Positions 52,967 to 61,623 of a DNA stretch of 64,000 bases are shown one piece after another. The position numbers and the translations under genes are program-made. The first letter of the stretch is position 1. Every line of letters begins with the position of its first letter. The notes beneath the pieces were generated by a model. That model made no database searches, was not told the origin of the DNA, and saw only the letters and a list, made by a program, of their open reading frames with translations. The DNA is taken from the NCBI RefSeq assembly GCF_000306965.1, contig NZ_JH976434.1:196943-260942 (forward strand), written 5' to 3'. This stretch comes from Amphibacillus jilinensis Y1 (GTDB taxonomy: Bacteria > Bacillota > Bacilli > Bacillales > Amphibacillaceae).

Positions 52967-54181
52967 TTATTCGCTGTTTTTATTGGCATTGCTAGATTTT
53001 CTCTCGTTCGGATCCAACTCCATTGGATATAGGTCACCAGACAACCACAACTTAGCAGCGTTTCCTCCTTCTGGTGGCTGATCTTCTAATTGTCTTACTT
53101 CATCTGGTTTCAACCAACCACTTCGGATAGCTTTTGTATAATAATCTGCTTGTGTAGATGTATCAGCTCTAAGAAGAGCCTTTGTATTAAATTTAAAATA
53201 AAATCCAGACATCCTTTCGCTTGGTGTAAGCAACTTTTTCTTAAATTCTTGTTCATACTGTCTCACAATAGGCATTAGAGTGAGATCTACATACATTCGC
53301 ATTAACTGTTCATTACTGGAATAACTTTGCCCCTCAGTGTCATTTAGCATAGTGGTTGGCATGTTGTAAACGTTAGCTACTCTTGAACGTGTAATCCGTT
53401 CGGACGCGAATGTATCAGCTGCAACGTATTTTCTTTCCAATTCTTTAATTTCTACACCTTGTTCTTGGAACAATATACCACCGTTATCTTTGTAAAATCG
53501 CTTAAAATCATCAATTACTCTTTGCCTTTTATCATTATCTAAGTTACCCGCGTATTTAAGAATGAATGAGTTTGGCGCTGACTGCATTTCCTTCAAGCTA
53601 AATTCTCTGACCGCTTTATCAAAGTCGTTGGCATTCTGCAGAACCTTTATAGGATTAATACCTTTCAAACTACTAGATCCAACTATATGCTTAACATGTA
53701 ACATTTCCATGTTATGCACATAATATTGATTTCCATCTTCTCCTAACACTTGATACCATAATTCTTTTGTATTTTGCTCTATAACCGGTTCTACATAATC
53801 AGGATTAATTAAAGTTAATCTTGATGGCTGCAACCTGATATCACGTTCGATAAGAGCATAGCCATTCCCTTTTTCATCTCTAGCTGTCTCTAAATTACGA
53901 ATAAATTCAAAACCAGTCATGTTAGGATTTGGATTGTTAATTAGCACATCAGATGCACTATTTTGCTTTATTTCATAGTTTTTATAGAGTTTTAATGGCA
54001 AAGTGGCCATACTGTTTGATAAGCGTGTAACGGCACTGAAAATAGTTTCATTGGTGGCTAAGGTAGAATTATCAATACCCCAAAATGTCCTACCTGCCCA
54101 GGAAGAAAAATCATATGATACTCCTTTCCATGCAATATAGGCACCAAATGCAGCGTTTTTTACCCGTTGAAATATATTCAA
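52967..54181 (-). CDS. Portal protein (HK97 family)
   Basis: 404 residues from TTG 54181, 7 bases after AAAGGTGG; a longer frame to 54256 overlaps the upstream gene. Portal motifs: LSNSMATLPLKLYKN, NPNMTGFEFIRNLETARDEKGNGYALIERD and YSSNEQLMRMYVDLTLMPIV. It forms the dodecameric DNA gate and works with the terminase. Confidence 0.9.
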   Translation of the reverse strand: MNIFQRVKNAAFGAYIAWKGVSYDFSSWAGRTFWGIDNSTLATNETIFSAVTRLSNSMATLPLKLYKNYEIKQNSASDVLINNPNPNMTGFEFIRNLETARDEKGNGYALIERDIRLQPSRLTLINPDYVEPVIEQNTKELWYQVLGEDGNQYYVHNMEMLHVKHIVGSSSLKGINPIKVLQNANDFDKAVREFSLKEMQSAPNSFILKYAGNLDNDKRQRVIDDFKRFYKDNGGILFQEQGVEIKELERKYVAADTFASERITRSRVANVYNMPTTMLNDTEGQSYSSNEQLMRMYVDLTLMPIVRQYEQEFKKKLLTPSERMSGFYFKFNTKALLRADTSTQADYYTKAIRSGWLKPDEVRQLEDQPPEGGNAAKLWLSGDLYPMELDPNERKSSNANKNSE

Positions 54182-54224
54182 TGTCTCACCACCTTTCCGG
54201 GGGAAATTAGGTTCGTAATGCGAC

Positions 54225-54446
54225 TTACTTACCCAAAAATCGGTATTGCGTGTCAAACTCTGCCTTAGTCTTACCAGTTATCTCTCGGTATACTGAGTCT
54301 AATGTTACTGTGTCTGAGTACAAGATAACTCCATTAAATTCAGCAGAAACCAATTTTCCTTTTTCTCGATAACTTAATAATTCATTAACAACATGATCTA
54401 TGGTGCTTCCCGGTAAGAACTCCACTTGCTCATACTTTTTATCCAT
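54225..54446 (-). CDS. Small phage protein between terminase and portal
   Basis: 73 residues (MDKKYEQVEFLPGSTIDHVVNELL), probably a small alpha/beta protein, with GGAGGTGG before the ATG. Similar-size genes at this position are common, and their role is unknown. Confidence 0.65.
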   Translation of the reverse strand: MDKKYEQVEFLPGSTIDHVVNELLSYREKGKLVSAEFNGVILYSDTVTLDSVYREITGKTKAEFDTQYRFLGK

Positions 54447-54459
54447 TTCTCCACCTCCT

Positions 54460-56253
54460 CTACTTCATCAAATCAGCCATACTAACAACACCAATATCTC
54501 CATCACCTGAAGGAACAACTAACATTTCTATTACTCTGGTGTGGGCATTCAACAGAGCTGCGAATCCATCAATTTTACGGTACCTTCCTGCTTTTGTTGG
54601 CAATCTATTATTATTTCTATCCTTCACTAGCTCCACATTGTTTATATACCAACGTAACATTGGATTTTCATTAAAGATAACCTTCCCATCTAAGAACATT
54701 TCTTTTAAATCGTCTAGTGCAGGACCAAGTGTAACGAAACCTTGCCTCACTTTTTCTGTTACATAACCTTTGTCTTCGAGTGATTTATTCAATCTAAAGG
54801 CTTTGGCAGGGTCATATGTTATTAATTCAATATTGTATTTTTTCGCCTGGTCCTCAAACCATTCCTCAACTAGATCCTTATTGATGTAATCCTCGTCAAC
54901 AATGGTGAGATAACCTTGTTTTTCCCATTCCCGATAAGGTATCTTTTCATTGTCCTCAATAACTTTTTTAAGTGGGATCCAGGAATGAGATAAAACAAAT
55001 ACCTCTCCAGTTTCTAATGGAAATTCTAAACAACCACTCGTAAAATCTTCCGAGTCCGATAAATCATAACCTCCAACTGCAGTCGCACCTTTAAGAGCTT
55101 TAACGTCATGATGTTTGTTATTCTTCTGCAATGTCTTAAAATCAATAAACGGAACTTTACTACCATTAGCAAAAACATTAAATTGCTTAGTAATGAAATC
55201 AGAACGTTCTTCAGGTGTACGTTTATCCTTGTCCCAATCATCCATAAGTATATCTAAATCGAGAGATACGCCCATGTTTGGATTGGCTTTAATCCACATT
55301 TCAGGTTGTTCAAATTCTTCTACCTCATCCAATTCAGCTAAATAATAAAAAGTACGCTCATCTTGAATAGCACCATCTAAAACTTGTGCACCGTCATCAT
55401 AATATTTAACAAGTGGACCATCTAGTTGATATCCAGCTGTTGTAATATATAAAATTAACGGTTGCTTACGAGATCCACGCGATTTTTTGATAACGTTGAT
55501 CAGTTTATAATCTTTAAATTCGTGAATCTCATCAAAAATACCGAGATGAGTGTTTAAGCCATCTAATTTTTCGCTGTCAGATGCCCTTGGTTCAATTTTA
55601 GAGATGGTTTTATCATAGTAAATGGCATCTCTTGTTGGTCTGAATTGTCTTCTCAGCTTCGGTGATTTTTTAACCATCGCCTTTGCTTCATCGAAAATGA
55701 TGCTCGCTTGTTGTTTTGTATTGGCCAATAGAAATACGTCCGCTCCATTTTCTCCATCCTTACTAAACGAATAGAGCGATAAACCACTAATCAAAGTCGA
55801 TTTACCATTTTTACGACCAATAAAAATAAGGCCCTCACGAAAGCGCCTTATGCCTGTATCTTTATGAATCCATCCATATAATGAACCAATTACGAAATGT
55901 TGCCATGGTTGAGCAACTAATTGATTATAAGCACCTTTTGAAGGCTTACAGAACTTTTCGATAAACCTTACAGGATGATGCCCTTTTTCTTCAATGAAGA
56001 TCCAGGGAAATTCCTCTGTTCCTTGTCTTTTTAAATCATTTAGATGTCTCTGTGCTGCTAGAATGTTATTTTTACTTGCAACGATTTTTCCTTTAACAAC
56101 TTGTTTAGCATACCAGGTTGTTAATAACTTGTCGGATGTTTCTTCACGAATATTGCCCTCTTTTACCTGGTCTTTTTTCCATGTAATAAAACTAAAACTT
56201 TGATTTGCTTTTTTTATATTAGAAGTTGTCGAAGTCGTTGTCATCTTCTCCAT
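54460..56253 (-). CDS. Terminase large subunit
   Basis: 597 residues. ATPase domain with Walker A IGRKNGKSTLIS and Walker B HLGIFDEIHEF. Nuclease domain with VGGYDLSDSEDFTS and later acidic residues (TYDPAKAF). HK97/phi105-like class. Packages and cuts concatemeric DNA. It overlaps the small subunit gene by 35 bp; ATG 56253 or the ATG three codons later. Confidence 0.93.
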   Translation of the reverse strand: MEKMTTTSTTSNIKKANQSFSFITWKKDQVKEGNIREETSDKLLTTWYAKQVVKGKIVASKNNILAAQRHLNDLKRQGTEEFPWIFIEEKGHHPVRFIEKFCKPSKGAYNQLVAQPWQHFVIGSLYGWIHKDTGIRRFREGLIFIGRKNGKSTLISGLSLYSFSKDGENGADVFLLANTKQQASIIFDEAKAMVKKSPKLRRQFRPTRDAIYYDKTISKIEPRASDSEKLDGLNTHLGIFDEIHEFKDYKLINVIKKSRGSRKQPLILYITTAGYQLDGPLVKYYDDGAQVLDGAIQDERTFYYLAELDEVEEFEQPEMWIKANPNMGVSLDLDILMDDWDKDKRTPEERSDFITKQFNVFANGSKVPFIDFKTLQKNNKHHDVKALKGATAVGGYDLSDSEDFTSGCLEFPLETGEVFVLSHSWIPLKKVIEDNEKIPYREWEKQGYLTIVDEDYINKDLVEEWFEDQAKKYNIELITYDPAKAFRLNKSLEDKGYVTEKVRQGFVTLGPALDDLKEMFLDGKVIFNENPMLRWYINNVELVKDRNNNRLPTKAGRYRKIDGFAALLNAHTRVIEMLVVPSGDGDIGVVSMADLMK

Positions 56254-56536
56254 TCACTACTTTCTTTCGTTGTGCAGGAGTAAGACCAAGTGATTTCAGC
56301 AAATTATTAAGTACTTGAACGGTTTTCGTTAATTCGATAGCTAGAGGATTTTTCACAAGATTTGTAGCCCCCGCTTTATTAGTGTGCTCCATTAATAAAT
56401 CAGATTTCTTTAATTCGGACTTCATTTTCCTATAAAATTGATGTGTTTCAACATATAATTTTATCAGTTCTTCATCTGATTCTTGATAATTCTCACCAAG
56501 GTATTCTCTGAGTAATTTCGCGGTTGGAACTGCCAT
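56219..56536 (-). CDS. Terminase small subunit (P27 family)
   Basis: 105 residues. P27-type pattern: YLGENYQESDEELIKLYVETHQFYRKM, then NPLAIELTKTVQVLNNLLKSLGLTPAQRKKV. It recognises the packaging site. AGGAGG precedes the ATG. Confidence 0.88.
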   Translation of the reverse strand: MAVPTAKLLREYLGENYQESDEELIKLYVETHQFYRKMKSELKKSDLLMEHTNKAGATNLVKNPLAIELTKTVQVLNNLLKSLGLTPAQRKKVVNGEDDNDFDNF

Positions 56537-56539
56537 TTT

Positions 56540-56664
56540 GCAAATCCTCCTCTCACTATTTTTTTGTTGTTACCCCCCTTTCATGAAAATTCTTCCGTGG
56601 TGTATAGGAAGGGGCGGCACGGTCTAGGGCATTTCTTACCTCCAGTTTATTTGGGAGGGGGGTA
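56540..56664. other. Probable cos (packaging) region
   Basis: Non-coding stretch between HNH and terS holding GGAAGGGGCGGCACGG (about 56608-56623), strikingly GC-rich inside an AT-rich phage, plus flanking GGGAGGGGGG and CCCCCC tracts. In HNH-encoding cos phages the cos site lies here. Confidence 0.45.
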
Positions 56665-57024
56665 CTACCATGGTTGCTCTGGGTTTTGATTCACTTCAAA
56701 AACTTTAATTTTATTTGAGAATTTCTTTTCGTTCTTCATTCCAAAACCTTTCTCTGGATGAAGATCATTGTGACAAGGAAAGCAAACACTGATTAAGTTA
56801 GTGTCTACTAATGCAAGGCTTGGATTATCCTTAAGGTGTACAATGTGATGAACCGTATCAGCTGGTACTGGTTCATCAGCCCTAAGACATACCTGACATA
56901 AGTAGCCGTCCCTTTCTAGAACGGTGTCCCTCTTTTTTTGCCACATCCAACTTTTATAAAAGACGTTTCTCATTCTTATCGTAAGTTTAGTTTTTTTCGT
57001 CCAAAGGTATGGATAAATTTTCAC
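56665..57024 (-). CDS. HNH endonuclease
   Basis: 119 residues, GTG start. HNH core with zinc Cys pairs: CQVC, TVHHIVHLKDNPSL, NLISVCFPCHNDLH. HNH proteins next to terS help the terminase cleave cos in HK97-like phages. 4-bp overlap with the upstream zinc-ribbon gene. Confidence 0.9.
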   Translation of the reverse strand: MKIYPYLWTKKTKLTIRMRNVFYKSWMWQKKRDTVLERDGYLCQVCLRADEPVPADTVHHIVHLKDNPSLALVDTNLISVCFPCHNDLHPEKGFGMKNEKKFSNKIKVFEVNQNPEQPW

Positions 57025-57314
57025 TTATGTTCAACTTCCATTTTCAATTGATTATGCAAGAAGATAATCTTCCGCTTTAACTTTGCTAATTTGTTTTTCT
57101 GTTTAATTTTTAGTGGATGTTTATTTTGCAACCTTCTTATTTCCTCTTGCATCTCTTTTAGATCATCATTCAAATAATGTGTGGTGTATTGTTTATTACA
57201 ATTCGGACACTCAAAATAATGGCGTTCAACATTGTTTGGTAATAACTCAAATGACTCAGTAGTTAGTTGTGTTAATTCAAATTCGTGGTTGCAGCTATCG
57301 CATTTAGTTATCAT
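57021..57314 (-). CDS. Zinc-ribbon phage protein
   Basis: 97 residues. N-terminal CDSC and CPNC knuckles (residues 5-8 and about 36-39) form a zinc ribbon; the remainder is a basic coiled coil (EMQEEIRRLQNKHPLKIKQ). Tight overlaps with both neighbours. Confidence 0.75.
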   Translation of the reverse strand: MITKCDSCNHEFELTQLTTESFELLPNNVERHYFECPNCNKQYTTHYLNDDLKEMQEEIRRLQNKHPLKIKQKNKLAKLKRKIIFLHNQLKMEVEHK

Positions 57315-57562
57315 GATGGATCACCACCTTTATGATGTAATAGCGCAAAAACTAATTCATTTGAAGTTACACCACAGTCATTTGCAATTGGTTTAACTTT
57401 GTTATATGCTTCTTCGAATTCTCTCAATACTCTTGTTGCATGTCTTGCTTCACGTTGAATAGCCTTAAGCCCTTTTAGAGCTTCACTAACACCAACGTTT
57501 AACTTACACTTTACATCGCCCATATTCTTTGCTGTTCCTTCGCACGACTTAATGTCTGCCAT
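57311..57562 (-). CDS. Small phage protein, unknown
   Basis: 83 residues from ATG 57562 (MADIKSCEG), with AAGGAG about 10 bases upstream; the open frame to 57604 covers a terminator and is not used. Helical with a central GLKAIQREARHATRVLREFE amphipathic helix. Position before HNH suggests a packaging-module accessory protein. Confidence 0.65.
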   Translation of the reverse strand: MADIKSCEGTAKNMGDVKCKLNVGVSEALKGLKAIQREARHATRVLREFEEAYNKVKPIANDCGVTSNELVFALLHHKGGDPS

Positions 57563-57590
57563 GACTAACACTCTCCTTTTATGCATAATA

Positions 57591-57615
57591 AAAAGACACC
57601 TCATTGAGATGTCTT
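57591..57615 (-). terminator. Terminator after the lipoprotein gene
   Basis: On the minus strand AAGACATCTC AATG AGGTGTCTT then TTTATTAT. It separates the lipoprotein from the late operon. Confidence 0.75.
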
Positions 57616-57623
57616 AGCTTGCT

Positions 57624-58208
57624 TTATTCAAATATACTTGGCTCATACCATCGTTCTACAAACGCCATACCGTCATCGGTTCGCTCTGTAGTAATCTTAA
57701 TAATATTACCACTCCCTTGTAGATAGGGAACTTCCCAAAAACTAACCATTTCATTAACATCGTCTGTTTCTTCGGCAATATGTGCAGCCAGATCGCTTGC
57801 ATACATATCTACCATTTCCTTGGATGTACCAGCTGAGTTTTGTCTATCAAAAGATAAATCAACTAAAACAATATACCCTTCATCAGACCCCAAATCTTCG
57901 TTAACACGAATGTCTAGAATAGATGTATCTTCATATTGTTCGCTGACCCTTGATCTAATTATTGATCTTATCTCAGCTTCATCTACAGTCAAATTAACAT
58001 CGTCAATTTCCCCATTAATCTCATCTAAATCATCTGTCTCTTCTACGTTCGATTCCTCGACTAATTCTTCATTGTTTCTCTCGTTTTCCTCTCGTTCTAT
58101 TCTTGTTTTTTCGTTATACTCCATTATTGTTTTATCTCGTTCATCAAGCTCATTATTGCACCCAGCCATCAATAATAAAATAAATGATAAAAGTAATATT
58201 TTTTTCAC
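57624..58208 (-). CDS. Prophage-encoded lipoprotein
   Basis: 194 residues. Signal peptide MKKILLLSFILLL with lipobox MAGC, so Cys17 is lipidated and the protein is anchored outside the membrane. A highly acidic linker (Glu/Asp/Asn rich, 20-75) is followed by a compact alpha/beta domain (75-190). It is expressed separately from early and late genes: own terminator, upstream terminator at 58270-58297. Lipoproteins in prophages can block DNA entry by related phages; that role here is inference. Confidence 0.75.
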   Translation of the reverse strand: MKKILLLSFILLLMAGCNNELDERDKTIMEYNEKTRIEREENERNNEELVEESNVEETDDLDEINGEIDDVNLTVDEAEIRSIIRSRVSEQYEDTSILDIRVNEDLGSDEGYIVLVDLSFDRQNSAGTSKEMVDMYASDLAAHIAEETDDVNEMVSFWEVPYLQGSGNIIKITTERTDDGMAFVERWYEPSIFE

Positions 58209-58269
58209 AAGACTAACCTCCTATGTAATAATACATAGAATTCTATCATTTTTTGGTTAGGATTACCAT

Positions 58270-58297
58270 AAGCAAAAGCACCACTATGGGTGCTTTA
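58270..58297 (-). terminator. Terminator after the 69-residue gene
   Basis: On the minus strand AAAGCACCC ATAGT GGTGCTTTTGCTT. Confidence 0.65.
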
Positions 58298-58308
58298 CGT
58301 TTATATCT

Positions 58309-58518
58309 TTATAGAACTTTACCAGTCACGTCTAAATCTTTTCCTTTGTACCAACAACTATAAATTTTTATTTTCCCTATACCTTCTAACTCTTTCGCTT
58401 TATTAATGTAATCTTTAGCATGATATTCCGAAACTAATTTCTTACCTATTTTAAATTCACCACTTTCTCCCGCTACATCCTCGAAAAAATCCAACATAAG
58501 ATTCAATTCATTTCTCAT
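58309..58518 (-). CDS. Small phage protein, unknown
   Basis: 69 residues from ATG 58518 (MRNELNLML), 7 bases after AGGAGG; the longer frame to 58581 has no ribosome site. Mixed alpha/beta with CWYKGKDLDVTGKVL at the C-terminus. Not recognised. Confidence 0.6.
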   Translation of the reverse strand: MRNELNLMLDFFEDVAGESGEFKIGKKLVSEYHAKDYINKAKELEGIGKIKIYSCWYKGKDLDVTGKVL

Positions 58519-58658
58519 TAAGGTACCTCCTCTTTGTCTACTCAGTTCGACATAAAGAGCTAACCGCACCACAAGAGACAATTTACTTAGTCTTCCTGAA
58601 TTTTAAATCAGAAGGTAATACCTAATGCTTAATTTTTTCATTAGCACCTCGCTTGCAC

Positions 58659-58715
58659 ATAAAGCACCTATAACTAATCCGCTTCATAGGCGTGATCATA
58701 TTATAGGTGCTTTAT
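58659..58715. terminator. 15-bp inverted repeat hairpin
   Basis: ATAAAGCACCTATAA and TTATAGGTGCTTTAT, perfect arms with a 27-base loop. Only weak T-runs on either side, so it may be a terminator or a regulatory hairpin. The surrounding 58519-58854 is otherwise empty of genes. Confidence 0.45.
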
Positions 58716-58854
58716 AACAAAATTAGTTTTTCCTTATGCTACCATAATAACACGAAAAGTGACGTCAAAAGTCGCATGATAGTCGTATAATTTAAAGTTA
58801 GTTTCATCTAAAGGGATTTATAGTAATTTGCAGTGATCAGAAAATATATGAGTT

Positions 58855-58926
58855 GATTTAATGTGATTTAATGTGATTTAATGTGTTATAATATGTTTAG
58901 ATATTAAAATAATATCTAAACATATT
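58855..58926 (+). promoter_or_regulatory. Promoter with tandem repeats and a 16-bp palindrome
   Basis: Three direct 10-bp repeats GATTTAATGT (58855-58884) lead into an extended -10 (TGTTATAAT, 58884-58892). An AATATGTTTAGATATT / AATATCTAAACATATT inverted repeat (58890-58926, 5-base loop) overlaps the -10 end and the transcription start. This looks like an operator for a dimeric repressor plus an activator-type repeat array. Confidence 0.6.
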
Positions 58927-58962
58927 TATTTAATAATAAAAGTGCAATTTAGGAGGCTTAAA

Positions 58963-59205
58963 ATGATGAAAGAATACACTTCATTATTTGCGAACATTGA
59001 TCGTTCTTTTGCAAACTTGTTTCATCAAATTGGTGATAGTGTTAGTCTCAATAATTTATTGCCTATAACAAAAAAAGATATTGAGTATGATTTTTCAAGA
59101 TCAAGTAAGACTGCAATCGAAAATGATTGGAAGGTTATGGGCGAGGAGGTGCACAAAGCCTTTGACGAATTGTCAAGAGAATACCGAGTCATCGAATCAA
59201 ACTGA
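58963..59205 (+). CDS. Small soluble protein upstream of the DUF2335 gene
   Basis: 80 residues from ATG 58963 (or the next ATG) after AGGAGG. Helical, mixed charge, MKEYTSLFANIDRSFANLFHQIGDSV. Not recognised. Its last 44 bases overlap the DUF2335 gene, so the two are translationally coupled and likely act together. Confidence 0.6.
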   Translation: MMKEYTSLFANIDRSFANLFHQIGDSVSLNNLLPITKKDIEYDFSRSSKTAIENDWKVMGEEVHKAFDELSREYRVIESN

Positions 59206-59668
59206 AAGTAATTTAGAAGAAGCAGCTACAGCTGAGGATATTATTACTCCTGAAGTGGATGATATTCTGGATAAACTTGACCCAGAGGATAAGAAGCAAG
59301 TCCTTACAAGAATTGAAGAATTTTCTGGACCGATTCCTCCTCCGCATCTCTTAAAAGGATATGCAGAAGTGTATCCAGAGGCACCAGAAAGATTTTTCGA
59401 ATTGCTTTTTAGTCAATCGCAACATAGAAAATCACTTGAAATTACTCATCAAAAAAGAGTATTAAACCATAGGCTAATTAGTCTCCTTTTTGGTTTCTTT
59501 CTAGTTTTTTCGTTTTTTATTTCAGCAGTTATATTGCTTGTCAAAGGACAAGAAATAACTGGATTAGCATTTTTAATACCTCCACTGGGTACTATAATTA
59601 GAGGTCTAATAATATCTACTAAATCAAAAAAAGAGAAAGCAGATACAGAAGACAAAGAAACAGCATAA
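59162..59668 (+). CDS. DUF2335 membrane protein
   Basis: 168 residues from TTG 59162, 11 bases after AGGAGG inside the upstream gene. An acidic N-terminus leads to GPIPPPHLLKGYAEVYPEAPERFFELLFSQSQHRKSLE, the DUF2335 signature, then two membrane helices (about 105-128 and 133-152) and a charged tail. The family is found in phages and mobile elements; its role is unknown. Plus-strand island within minus-strand phage genes. Confidence 0.75.
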   Translation: MTNCQENTESSNQTESNLEEAATAEDIITPEVDDILDKLDPEDKKQVLTRIEEFSGPIPPPHLLKGYAEVYPEAPERFFELLFSQSQHRKSLEITHQKRVLNHRLISLLFGFFLVFSFFISAVILLVKGQEITGLAFLIPPLGTIIRGLIISTKSKKEKADTEDKETA

Positions 59669-59704
59669 AAAAAGTATCCAATGATATTTATGGATACTTT
59701 TTTT
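59667..59704. terminator. Bidirectional terminator after the DUF2335 gene
   Basis: AAAAAAAGTATCCA and TGGATACTTTTTTT around a 10-base loop, serving the convergent DUF2335 and RinA-like genes. Confidence 0.88.
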
Positions 59705-59709
59705 ATTAT

Positions 59710-60150
59710 TTAACTCCATCCCAGCACATCAATAGTAGCTTGGATAATTTCATTGCGCCATCTAATCGCTGTTGCTCTATTTACAAAAAGTCTGTTTGCA
59801 GTAGCTTCCCAAGTTAATTTGTTTCCATTGTTCCAATACCGGATTTGAACAAGCTTTTTATAATTATCTGGAAGAGCATTATATACTGTTTCAATTGCTT
59901 CAGTGACCTCATTCAAATGTTCAAGCCTCTTGCTAGCTGTTAATCTTATAGCCATACGCTCAGTCGGGTTACCTGGGTGTCTAACACTATTAGCCCCCTT
60001 TAAAATCGTTGGATCGTCCGGATCCTCGTCAAATGGACAAATAATCGATTCCCTTAATTTAGCAATCCCTTTCAGTGTAGTATGGTAATTATACCACTCT
60101 GCCTCTACATGTTTAAATGTTACTTTTTTATGTCTTAAAGTCTTGGTCAT
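59710..60150 (-). CDS. RinA/ArpU-family late transcription regulator
   Basis: 146 residues, basic. The C-terminal half has a sigma-70 region 4-like HTH (YKKLVQIRYWNNGNKLTWEATANRLFVNRATAIRWRNEIIQ), as in RinA/ArpU activators that switch on phage late genes. Its place between early and packaging genes fits. No ribosome site stronger than GGGGAG is seen. Confidence 0.8.
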   Translation of the reverse strand: MTKTLRHKKVTFKHVEAEWYNYHTTLKGIAKLRESIICPFDEDPDDPTILKGANSVRHPGNPTERMAIRLTASKRLEHLNEVTEAIETVYNALPDNYKKLVQIRYWNNGNKLTWEATANRLFVNRATAIRWRNEIIQATIDVLGWS

Positions 60151-60324
60151 AGTTTCTCCCCTAACCTATAGTTTATTGTACGACTACAGATTCTAGCGAC
60201 AATTTAGCCCTATTTTTATTTATCCTTAGCAGACCCTTATTACAAAATTCTTGATCTAATTCAAATCCAATCCATGTTATAAATGGTGTTCGGTAAAATT
60301 GTCACTTTTATTCCCCTCTCTACA

Positions 60325-60390
60325 TGTTATAATTTTCAAGGGGAACATTTGTTCTTTTTTTGCTTAGAGGTCTATTATAGACCTCTTTTA
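60325..60390 (+). promoter_or_regulatory. Possible short plus-strand transcription unit
   Basis: Extended -10 TGTTATAAT (60325-60333), then GAACATTTGTTC (60343-60354, LexA-box-like with one deviation), then AGAGGTCTATTATAGACCTCT followed by TTTTA (60366-60390), a terminator. Together they could make a roughly 50-nt RNA. The -35 is weak. Bases 60151-60324 show nothing else. Confidence 0.3.
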
Positions 60391-60393
60391 TTG

Positions 60394-61203
60394 CTAAAAC
60401 AAACTTTCTTGAAAATAACCATGTTTAGCAGCTACAGGATTTACCCATAATATCTCTTCTCTTTTTGCTCCCGCTTCAGCTCTCACATTTAAAGTTTCTT
60501 TATGCCAATGACTTAAATATTCGTTATACGCTTCGTGTTCATATCCAGACAGTATGACTGGACCAGGATGTTCATTCAGTTGTTTAATTAGCTCAATGTG
60601 ATCATATAAAGTCATTTCATGTTTATAGTGTCGTTTCGTTCTAGTTTCAATGACATATGGTGGGTCAGCATATATTAGGACATCATCACGCTTATATCGA
60701 TCTATTAATTGATCAGCTGGTTGGTTTTCAATTTGAGCTTCTTTTAATCGATCAGCAACCATCAATATTTTATCTGGTAGCCTACTCCACTCCTTTGCCG
60801 TCTGAGGACCATTGTATTGAATGATGCTTCTCCAACCTGTTCGATCACTGGTTTTCGCACCAATAGCTTGCCAACAACGCACTAAAAATTTTCGTGCATG
60901 TTCCAATTGATCCGATTCATTATCAAGATCATAGGACGCATAATATTCTTCTCTTGAAAGTGGAGTAAATGCTATTTGTCTTGATAACTCCTGTGGTTGG
61001 TCTCTTATAACCTTAAAAAGATTTACAACACTGGAATCTAAATCATTTATAGTTTCAACGGTTGACTGTGTCTTGTTAAAAAATACCCCACCCGATCCAA
61101 AGAACGGTTCAAGGTATGTATTATGTTCGGGCATGTGACTGATTATCCAGCTGGCCATGCTCCACTTACTACCTGGATAATGCAATATTCTTGGTATAGC
61201 CAT
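60394..61203 (-). CDS. DNA N6-adenine methyltransferase (Dam/D12 class)
   Basis: 269 residues from ATG 61203, after GAAGGTG. Motif I LEPFFGSGGVFFNK (SAM binding) and motif IV DPPY (YADPPYVIET), with the N-terminal YPGSK of class D12. Probably methylates GATC or a similar site to protect phage DNA from host restriction. No restriction enzyme is adjacent. Confidence 0.9.
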   Translation of the reverse strand: MAIPRILHYPGSKWSMASWIISHMPEHNTYLEPFFGSGGVFFNKTQSTVETINDLDSSVVNLFKVIRDQPQELSRQIAFTPLSREEYYASYDLDNESDQLEHARKFLVRCWQAIGAKTSDRTGWRSIIQYNGPQTAKEWSRLPDKILMVADRLKEAQIENQPADQLIDRYKRDDVLIYADPPYVIETRTKRHYKHEMTLYDHIELIKQLNEHPGPVILSGYEHEAYNEYLSHWHKETLNVRAEAGAKREEILWVNPVAAKHGYFQESLF

Positions 61204-61217
61204 ATGATCACCTTCTT

Positions 61218-61619
61218 TCAAATATTATTCCTGCTTGAACCATCTTCAATATCAATACGCACTTTATATTTCAATGCGTTGATCTCTTCAATAACTGTTT
61301 TAAATGCAGTGTTCCAACGCTTATAGTTAATATCCGCTTCGATTTCCTGCTTTCTGAGGTCTGCCACAGCTATATCAGCAGTGGCAGTTTTATTTGATTT
61401 AGCCTGTATATATTGTTCGCTATGTTTTAATTTACGATCAATATACAGGCGTTTATTTTGCTCGTAAAAGATAGTGGATAACCTACCGATAAAAATAAGT
61501 TGTTTTGATAACAAGTAAATCCGCTCAACTTTATCTTCTTCGGATAAGTTCATCAGTTGCTGGTGGTACCGCTTGACCTCTTTTAGGTTTTCATCAACTC
61601 TTTTATTCATATCGTTCAC
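61218..61619 (-). CDS. Hypothetical helical phage protein
   Basis: 133 residues, almost all alpha-helical and charged, with a central KQLIFIGRLSTIFYEQNKRLYIDRK. Common in early regions of Bacillus phages but without a known role. Closely packed between the zinc-ribbon and dam genes. Confidence 0.65.
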   Translation of the reverse strand: MNDMNKRVDENLKEVKRYHQQLMNLSEEDKVERIYLLSKQLIFIGRLSTIFYEQNKRLYIDRKLKHSEQYIQAKSNKTATADIAVADLRKQEIEADINYKRWNTAFKTVIEEINALKYKVRIDIEDGSSRNNI

Positions 61620-61623
61620 TAAA

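Noticed and set aside
57563-57604. N-terminal extension of the 83-residue protein
   Set aside because: Extension overlaps a terminator and contains no ribosome site; the internal ATG has one.
58855-58884. Short tandem repeats that could suggest a CRISPR array
   Set aside because: Units are 10 bp, contiguous and without spacers; no cas genes. They belong to a promoter.
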